Source of the DNA: Sporobolomyces roseus
Lineage: Eukaryota; Basidiomycota; Microbotryomycetes; Sporidiobolales; Sporidiobolaceae
NCBI GenBank assembly: GCA_016617785.1
Contig: JADILM010000002.1
Coordinates: 868,001 to 932,000, forward strand
Reading direction: 5' to 3'
DNA: 64,000 nucleotides
A model generated the notes under the pieces. It had not been told where the DNA came from. It did not search any database and saw only the letters and a program-made list of their open reading frames with translations. Each line of letters begins with the position of its first letter. The stretch's first letter is position 1. Below are positions 56,326 to 64,000 of the stretch, one piece after another. The position numbers were made by a program, and so were the translations under genes.

Positions 56326-59300
56326 ATGCCTTCAGTCATAATGCCCTCGACCGTCCCCGACCACAGTGAGTCTCCCTTTCGCTGATGTCAATGTCCCAAC
56401 TTCCTCAACCTCCTTCCCCTCCCGTCTCTCATTCTCAAGCTACTGTAGGGCTGATCAACTCGCCTCGCTTCTAGGTATTCGTATCTCTATTGATCGAGGA
56501 GGCACATTCGCCGACGTATTCTGCGATTGGCGAGTTGAGGGAGAGGAAACAAGGAGGGAAAAGGTCTTCAAGCTCCTATCGGTCGATACGAACAACTACG
56601 AGGATGCGCCGACGGAAGGTGTACGTCGTGTACTCGAACACGTTCTCGGCGTATCGATCCCTCGAGGACAAAAACTCGATACTAGCAAAATCGAATACAT
56701 CCGGTGAGTCCTCCTCGTACCCTTTGCTCACTGCAATCGCTGATTCTGTCGACGCCGACAGACTCTCTACAACCGTCGCAACGAACGCTCTACTCGAAAG
56801 GAAAGGAGCGAAACACGCTTTCGTAGTTACGAAGGGTTTCCGCGACTTACTCAAAATTGGAAATCAGTCGCGGCCTGACATTTTTGCGCTCAATATCAAA
56901 CGACCTGAAGTACTTTTCGATGAAGTTCTCGAGTGAGTGCCGAATCTCTAGAAAACACGAACGGAGAGTGAGCTGACCTCTTCGCAGAGTCGACGAGCGA
57001 GTCACGATCGTTGGATTCACTTCAAACCCTCGATTCCATGAAGAATCCGTCAAGTTTGACGAAGATGGAAAGGTTACGAGTGGTCACAAAGGAGAAATCG
57101 TCCAGGGAGTTAGTGGTGAAGCTGTGGAAATTCTTCGCAAGCCTGGTAAGTTCACGCTCTCTCGTCTTCTTCCCACGTCGCTCTGCTGAATTCTCTGTAC
57201 AAACGCTCTTCCCACCTCGCTTCCGATCATTCTTCACTCTATCAGATCCTACCAAACTTCGTTCCGACCTGCAAGCTATCTACGACCGCGGTATCCGATG
57301 TCTAGCCATCTGCCTCACCCACTCCTACACTTTCCCTCAGCACGAACAAATCATCGCCGATATCGCCTCGGAAATCGGTTTCACCCAAATCTCTGTCTCT
57401 TCTACACTCTCTCCCCAGATCAAGATGGTCCCTCGAGCTAGTTCCGCATCTGCCGACGCATACCTCTCACCGGTACTCCAAGCTTACATCGCCGGCTTCT
57501 TCAAAGGATTCGACGATCAACTCAAGAGTGGAAAGTCAGGAGCTAGGGTCGAGTTTATGACCTCGGAGGGAACTCTCGTCGACGTCAAGAACTTCTCTGG
57601 ACTCAAATCGATCATTTCAGGACCGGCGGGAGGCGTAGTAGGATTCGCGAGTACATCGTGGGACGAGGAGCGAAAGATTCCGGTCATCGGTGAGCTTCTC
57701 CTGTTCCCTACCTCGTCCGCACTCGAGCTGTGTCTCCTACTACCTTATGAGCACTTGTACTGACGCTTTGAGCTTGTAGGATTCGATATGGGAGGAACGA
57801 GTACCGATGTTTCTCGATTCGGAGGATCGTACGAATCAACTTTCGAAACGACGACAGCTGGTGTTTCGTGAGCTCATTCTATCCCTCCTCCATCACTTCA
57901 GTCTACTCACCCTTGACATCTGATCGCACAGAATCTTCGCGACCATGCTAGACTTGTCGACCGTCGCCGCTGGTGGAGGATCTCTCTTGACTTTCCGAAA
58001 CGGTCTCTTCCAAGCTGGTCCTCACTCAGCGGGTGCGGAGCCTGGCCCAGCCTCGTATATGAAGGGAGGGCCCCTCGCTGTCACAGACGCAAACCTTGTC
58101 CTCGGTCGTCTTTTCCCTGATTATTTCCCCAAGGTGAGTCACAGCCTCTCTCCTCCTACTTTCGCTTTAGTCGTAGCTCACGTCCCATCACCTATCACCT
58201 ACCTAGATCTTCGGCAAGACAGAGGATCAACCTCTCGATCGAGATGCGTCCGTCAAGGCTTTCGAAGAACTTCGCAAAGAAATCAACGCTTACAACATCT
58301 CTCACGGTACCGGCAAGGCTTTATCCCTGGATGAAGTCGCGCTAGGCTTCATCAAAGTCGCAAACGAAAGCATGGCGTTCGTAGTCTCTCTATCATTCTG
58401 CCGTCTGAAGGCTTCGCTGAGTGTTTTCCGCTTGTTCCATGTCACAGTCGCCCTATTCGCTCTCTTACCGAAGCTCGAGGATACAGCACCTCGAAACACA
58501 TCCTTGCTGCGTTTGGTGGGGCAGGAGGTCAAAGTGGTGAGTCGTCACGTCGATCTCGCTTCGAAAATGACTAATTCTTTCATTATTGCAGCTTGCGAAC
58601 TCGCCCGTAACCTGGGAATAACGAAAGTCCTCATACACAAGCATTCCTCAGTACTATCGGCATTTGGCATGGCGCTTTCAAACCGCGCTCACGAAGTTCA
58701 AGAACCTTGCGCGATGGAGTACAACGACCAAAACCGAAAAACGATTCTCTCTCGTGTCGAGAAGCTGAGTGCCAAGGTCAAGGCCGAGCTTCAGCAACAA
58801 GGATTCCCTGACAACTTGATTGAGATTGAACCCTACCTCAACATGCGGTAAGCTTTTCATCCTCTCTCCCTTGTTTTGACCTCGTCTGACAATTTTGAAC
58901 GCAGCTACGACGGTTCCGACACATCACTCATGACTCTCGCTCCTTCTGACGGCTCCTTCAACTATCACACCGCTTTCGAGAACGCTTACCGAGAAGAGTT
59001 TGGATTCCTCCTCGACACAAAATCCATCATGATCGACGACGTTCGAGTCAAAGGTATCGGCAAATCTCATGAAGGATTAGGAGAGACGGTACTTGCCGAG
59101 GCAGACCGTCTCGATTTCAAGGAGGTAGATATCGAAGCGAAGAGGGAAAGCAAGTTGACTTCGATGTACTTTGAAAGTACCGGACGAACGGATTGTCCAA
59201 TCTTCCTCCTTGGTAACCTGGAACCTTCCGAGATCGTCCGAGGACCGGCAGCGTTGCTCGACGGCACTCAGTCGATCATCCTCGACCCTGGATCAGTCGC

Positions 59301-59340
59301 TTATATCTGTAGTCGAGCTGTCTTGATCAAACTCGAATAG
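56326..59340 (+). CDS. 5-oxoprolinase, HyuA half, as a separate gene
   Basis: The HyuA domain binds ATP and phosphorylates the lactam substrate. The spliced protein starts [13 protein letters not shown], then [19 protein letters not shown] (the family's ATP-binding opening), [175 protein letters not shown] and [17 protein letters not shown]. It matches the animal/fungal enzyme, not just bacterial hydantoinase. It ends [19 protein letters not shown] at a stop (59338-59340), just where the linker to HyuB would begin. About ten introns; several joins are confirmed by these motifs. Confidence 0.93.
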
Positions 59341-59485
59341 ATTCCCTCTCTTTGTTGCTTCCTCTTTCATTTCCCCCTCTGTTGTACGCGGGTTCTCGTC
59401 TTTAGTAGTATAGCAATATGTATATATCGTTCCAGGTCTACGCTCGAACTGAGAGTGACTCGAGACTCCTGATGCAAAATAGTAT

Positions 59486-61714
59486 TTATTGCTCCTCAAC
59501 GAGATGATCCCGTAACGGCAAAGCTACAGCTTGTTTATCCGCCCATACAGCCTCATGCCGCTTCCCTTTGAATCGATACCGCACTCGAAGTTGCTTCTTC
59601 TCCCCAATCGCCACATCATAGAATCCTAGTATCGATGATTTCGATCGTCCAGCCGGGATGACGAGTTGGGAGGCGTGCGGTGGCAGCAGAGCATACAGTG
59701 CAACTACGAGAGTACGGAGGATCAGTGCCGAGCTAAAAGAGATGTACAAACAGCGACGCACGGGTAACATCGACGAATCTGTGCTCGACCTCCGACTCGA
59801 CTTTCTCGCCAACCGATTCGAGAACTCCATAGATAGCTTCGTCGATGATGAGACCTAGGATTGAACAAGCCCGATGAGCTTCAACCACGATACTTGGTAT
59901 AGCTTCGAAAGCTCACCATTTTTCGACTCTTCCTCCTTGACTCGTTTCGCAACATAATCTTTCACCAATTCTTGCGCCTGCAATGCTTCATCTCGCTTCT
60001 CTCTGATATATTCCTCATGTTCTTTCCTCAGCTCCTTCAGTTTCCTGTTTCGAGAGGAAGACAAGCTGAGTGAGAATCAGCCGATTCGAGAGGGAGGGGA
60101 AGAGAGAAACGCACGATGAAAGCTTTCTGCGTTTCCTGGGAGCGAGTAAGAAATGATTTGTCGTGATGATACCGATTGCGGGAAGTACCGTCAGAGTGGT
60201 GAACAGTTTCGGATCGAGGGAGGTAGCGACGATAATTGGCAGTGTGATCCTCTGTCCCAAGCGCATGAACCTGTCGCAGAGCTTCACTGATCAGCTCCCG
60301 TATCGATTGGTCCAACGAAAATGGTCGAGGTGCTTACCGCAACTTGAGAGTCATAGCTCCATTCACAGCAACATCCAACCCTAATCCACCTTTCACATTC
60401 TCCGTTATCCTCCTATCCACGCTCCAACCCACACTCATAGCTCCTGTAGATGTTGCGACACCGTTCAAACCGATCCTGAAGCCACTCAGCACCGTGGTAC
60501 CCCATCCCGCTGTCAACTGTTGGGTGAAAACTCCCGAAGTGCACTCCAACGCCAGCCCGTTCGTATGTTGTAATCCGACTGATATCGTCGAGTCGCTGAC
60601 GGGTTGAGCAGAGTTTGCGCCCCATGAACCGAGTGCGTACGCTCCAGACCGAAGAGTGGTGATGCAGGTCAGATTCTCGTAGATGCGTCTTCCGAGGGTG
60701 AAAGTGAACCTTGGGGGATGAGGAAAGGTAAGGTCTCGAATGGGATTCAGTTCTAGTCGTGCGAAAGAGTCTGGGTCGGGAGCATAAGTCGTTTTGAAAG
60801 TGAGGGCTCGGGGTCGAAGGACTGTCGTGCCAATCTCGAAATTCAGCTGTGACGTTGGGCTGTGCTGGAGTTTCAGGATGAAGTTCCCTGCTCCTACTCC
60901 TTGACGGGCGACGACTTGAGAGGTGAGGATTACGGCTGTTCCGGAGTTGATGGGAGTGGTGAAAGAGTGTTTGAGGAAGAGTTGTCTGGTCGAGATGGAC
61001 TGTATCCGATCTATCAGACCGAAATCTTTAGGTCCTCCGTAACGTATCCGATCTTCGTTCGACAACAGCATGACTCTAGCATCTGAAGTGATTGTCACTT
61101 CTCCTCTTGACTTCACCAGAGCCTCGAGGTTCGCTTCGAGTTGCTTCCGATTCAGCTTCTCATACTCAGCTCTCAGCTATCGACAGCAGTTCGAGAATGA
61201 GTGACACATCCGTAAGAAGAAGAGAGAACGTCGAGGCAACTCACCTCTTGTGCAGTTTTGCCTCTCGGTCCAACTTTCAATTCAGATTTCAATCCCTCCT
61301 CTCCCAGCTCATCATATATCACCCTCTTCTGCGGATCTGACAGTACTTCAAAAGCGTGATTGATGGCTTGAAATCGAGAATCTGCGGCCTGCTTCAGGGC
61401 TGGATCTCGATGTCGATCGGGATGAAGGAGAGCTGTTCCAAGTTTTCGAGCCTTCGTCAGCCAAGTGCGAGGATCAACGTACATACCAGAGGAAAAGACT
61501 GACCTGCCAATCGCTTGTAGCTCTTCTGAATCTCATCTTCTGTACAGTCTTTGTCCAGGTTGAGGATGGAATAAAGTGAATCTGTCGGAGGATTCGCGGA
61601 GGGTCGATCCTCAAAGTCTTCCTCCTGATCGAGGCGATTCTCGTGGGATCCGAATAGAGGATCTTGTTGATCCCATGGAAGCTCCGTCGATGTAGAGGCC
61701 GAGGTGAACGCCAT
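59486..61714 (-). CDS. DNAJC11: DNAJC11-like mitochondrial J-protein
   Basis: In animals DNAJC11 associates with MICOS and the SAM complex at mitochondrial contact sites. The protein starts MAFTSASTSTELPWD. An N-terminal J domain reads DSLYSILNLDKDCTEDEIQKSYKRLA, then KLGTALLHPDRHRDP with the HPD motif, and INHAFEVLSDPQKRVIYDELG. A long beta-rich middle follows (TRQLFLKHSFTTPINSG, NFEIGTTVLRPRALTFKTTY, GLQHTNGLALECTSGVF). A hydrophobic segment (PIIVATSLDPKLFTTLTVLPAIG) and a charged helix (KLKELRKEHEEYIREKRDEA) precede the C-terminal domain, GLIIDEAIYG ... GFYDVAIGEKKQLRVRYRFKG, as in DUF3395 of DNAJC11. About six introns are needed. It diverges from SAM50. Confidence 0.9.
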
Positions 61715-61936
61715 GAGTCGATCTGGAGAGGTGGGGAGGAAATCGAGGGTGGAGAAGGTTCTGTCGATTAGATTACTATCTGACCACGTCTTTGAGGTTC
61801 TACAAAGTCGGTCTGGCCTAAGTCTGAGTCGATAGCGGTGAGTAGTGAAAAGTCGGAGCGAGAAAGTCGGAATCGAATTTCGCTGCTTCTGCATCTCCAC
61901 TTCACCTCTCAGATACCCAATCAGCGAAGCAGAAAG
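61715..61936. promoter_or_regulatory. Divergent intergenic region, DNAJC11 / SAM50
   Basis: Only 222 bp separate the two start codons, so the two promoters must overlap or be shared. Confidence 0.6.
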
Positions 61937-64000
61937 ATGGCTAGTCAGGTGTGTGATCCTCCACTCGAGTCATGCGCTCTAGCTAACTCGTTCCACTGCA
62001 CATATAGGAATCGAATTCTTCATCAACAAGTTCGCCTCGACAGACACCAGCACAGCACGCTGCAAAGGTATTCGCCCCTGAGGATGTTCAATCGACTCCC
62101 CTGAGCGTCCGCGGTCCATTCATCCAGACTCAAAGTTCAGATTCGCCTTCTTCCGATTCTTTCGCTCAACCTCCCTCATCTCCCGCTCCCCCACCTGGTC
62201 CAAACACTTCTTCTCCTCCAGCCTCGAATTCCCTACCGACTCCCACGTTCCCGGAAGAAGCTCGTCCAGCAGGAGCGCAAGTCGACAGCGTCGGAGTCGA
62301 AATCGTTTTGGATGACAGTCAGATCAAAGATGCAGAGACGTGGCACAAAGAGAGGATCGAGAAGAGACTGAGAGGCGAATACGAGAGAATGGGGAAACAA
62401 TTGGCTGAAGTGGTGAGTTTCTCGCCTCGAATCTATGACAAGTATCGATGAAGACTGATTTTAACGCTACAACTCTAGGTCAACGAGAATCTCGACGTAC
62501 CTCTACGACTCAACTCTATTCGATTCCTCGGCGCCACCTCGACCCGACCATCCTTCCTCTCCTCCATCGTAGCTCCCTACCTTTCCCCTCTTCCAACTCC
62601 CTCATTCCTCTCTTCCTCGTTCCCAGCTCCTCCTCCTCCATCGCAGCAGACCTTGAAGTCTCTGCTCCGAACTACTCGGGAGCTGACCGAAACTCTCGAG
62701 AAGTTCGACATTTTCCGACCAGGGACCATTGAACCGACTTTGGTTCAAAGTGATAGCGTGCTCAGCGGAAGAGATGAGGTCGACCTTGTATTCAACGTCA
62801 AGGAACAACCAAAGTACTTCCTCAGAACAGCTACAGATGTTGGAGATGGAGAAGGAAACGCTGTGAGTCTCTTCGTCGACGGTTCTGACTTCTTCTGGCG
62901 GGCTGGACTAAAGCGTCTCGACGAGGGTATCACAGACTGGTACAGCGAAGATTCGTAACGCTTTCGGAGGAGGAGAGACATTAGAAGGAAACGTATCTTT
63001 CGGTACTCGCACGAAATCTGCATTCCAGGTTCGTCTTCATTGCCTCCTCTCTTTCTCGTTCGTCCTTTCGCTGACGCGTTTCGTATACAAATAGGTCAAG
63101 TTCGACACCCCCGTTAATGCTTCACCGACAACTCGATTCGATTTCTCAATGTTCTCAGCTCAACGAGATCTGAACTACTTCGCTAGTTGCAACGAATCTA
63201 CGAAAGGGTTGATGGCTCGACTACGGGTCAGTACTGTCTCTCTAGTCGATCAAGGATGCGGTCCCTGATCAACTCAGCGAGTCTTTCTGCAGACATTGAG
63301 CCCATTCGGATACCACGAATTCGCATACGAAGCAGTTTTGAGGCAAATAGGTGAAGTAGCTCCTTCAGCTTCAATGTCGTACGCAGCTCTATTTCTTCAG
63401 TATCTTTCTTGGTGTGTACTAACTTGTCGAGAGATGAGGATAGTGTACGAGATGCGGCGGGAGCTTCGGTCAAATCTGCGATTTCTCACACCTTCACTGG
63501 GGATACGAGGGACGATCCTTTCATCGCTACGAGAGGTTTCTACCTCAGATTGAAACAGGTGAGTCAGCATCTGCTAGATCTCGAACGAGAACTCTTGTTA
63601 ATCTGGCGGTATTCTCTTTCACAGGAATACGCTGGACTGGGAGGAGACGCGAATTTCGTCAAGGCTGAACAAGAGGGTTCAATTTCTCGATCATTAGGTG
63701 GTGGATACGTGCGTTCACTTGCTCCTGTTTCAACGATACGCGAGTCTTGCTGATCTTCGGAATTGATTCACAGTCCGTTTCACTCGGTGCTCGATCAGGT
63801 CTCTTATTCCCCTTCTCCTCCTCCGCTTCTTCCTCCTCGTCTTCGACTGCTCCCGCACAGTCTCTCCTCCCAGATCGATTCCATCTCGGTGGCCCAACTT
63901 CCGTTCGAATGTTCCGACCAAACACGATGGGACCTCGAGACAACCGAGATTATCTAGGTGGTAACGCTTTCTGGGCGTTGGGAGCTAGTCTAGTCACTCC
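61937..64000 (+). CDS. SAM50: Sam50-like outer-membrane beta-barrel assembly protein (3' end beyond window)
   Basis: Sam50 (Tob55) is the Omp85-family core of the SAM complex, inserting beta-barrel proteins into the mitochondrial outer membrane. The first coding exon is only 12 nt (MASQ), then GTGTGT...ATATAG. A Ser/Pro-rich N-terminus of about 95 residues is followed by a helical part (AETWHKERIEKRLRGEYERM) and a single POTRA domain (VPLRLNSIRFLGATSTRPSFLSSIVAPYL ... VDLVFNVKEQPKYFLRTATDVGDGEGNA). Barrel strands begin with IRNAFGGGETLEGNVSFGTRTKSAFQVKFDTPV and continue through DPFIATRGFYLRL, GLLFPF and DRFHLGGPTSVRMF, near the family's conserved GG-x-x-SVRGF-type loop. The window ends inside the barrel, so the last strands and the C-terminal signal are missing here. 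Confidence 0.88.

Overview
This window is nuclear DNA from a fungus, most likely a basidiomycete yeast or yeast-like fungus. Genes are densely packed on both strands and are broken by many short introns, mostly 50-100 nt with GTRAGT donors and CTRAY-like branch points. Several genes point to fungi: a Zn2Cys6 transcription factor, an Iks1-type kinase, Sqt1, Ubc6 and a DUF1275 membrane protein. The protein sequences suggest Basidiomycota, but I cannot fix the subphylum from sequence alone. I saw no rRNA, tRNA, transposon, virus or CRISPR feature. All gene models were spliced by eye, so outer ends and key motifs are more reliable than each exon edge.

Layout. 0-9 kb: a small zinc-finger gene, an ankyrin-repeat gene, an SNM1/Artemis-type DNA repair nuclease and an unrecognised Lys/Pro-rich protein. 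9-16.5 kb: sphingolipid delta-4 desaturase, an Hsp70-like ATPase and an F-box protein. 17-25 kb: a second F-box protein, a small probable mitochondrial protein, Ubc6, a membrane protein, a CBS-domain protein and the ribosome-assembly WD40 protein Sqt1. 25-35 kb: a very long RING-H2 protein, a probable mitochondrial P-loop ATPase and a Ser-rich protein. 35-47 kb: an APC amino-acid permease with a very long N-terminal tail, an SR splicing factor, a DUF1275 protein, a DUF1445 (D-glutamate cyclase family) protein and an Iks1-like kinase. 47-59 kb: an MFS transporter, a Zn2Cys6 regulator and the two halves of 5-oxoprolinase as separate, divergently transcribed genes. 59-64 kb: DNAJC11-like J-protein and Sam50, also divergent; Sam50 runs off the window.

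The most interesting part is 43-59.4 kb. Eukaryotic 5-oxoprolinase is normally one polypeptide of about 1,250-1,300 residues. Here the HyuA half (56326-59340, +) and HyuB half (53408-55842, -) are complete, separate genes sharing a 483-bp intergenic region. A DUF1445 protein, whose family includes D-glutamate cyclase (a 5-oxoproline-forming enzyme) and bacterial YcsI from 5-oxoprolinase operons, lies about 9 kb away. A transcription factor and a transporter sit between them. This could be a 5-oxoproline/glutamate catabolic neighbourhood, although an Iks1-like kinase gene interrupts it.

Other points of note are an SR-protein gene whose start codon is split by an intron (A|TG), a 578-nt intron at the SWQ|DLKD signature of the same gene, a divergent DNAJC11-Sam50 pair whose human homologues share a complex, a probable GC-AG intron, two genes whose last intron could switch the C-terminus, and an 11-bp perfect inverted repeat just upstream of SQT1.
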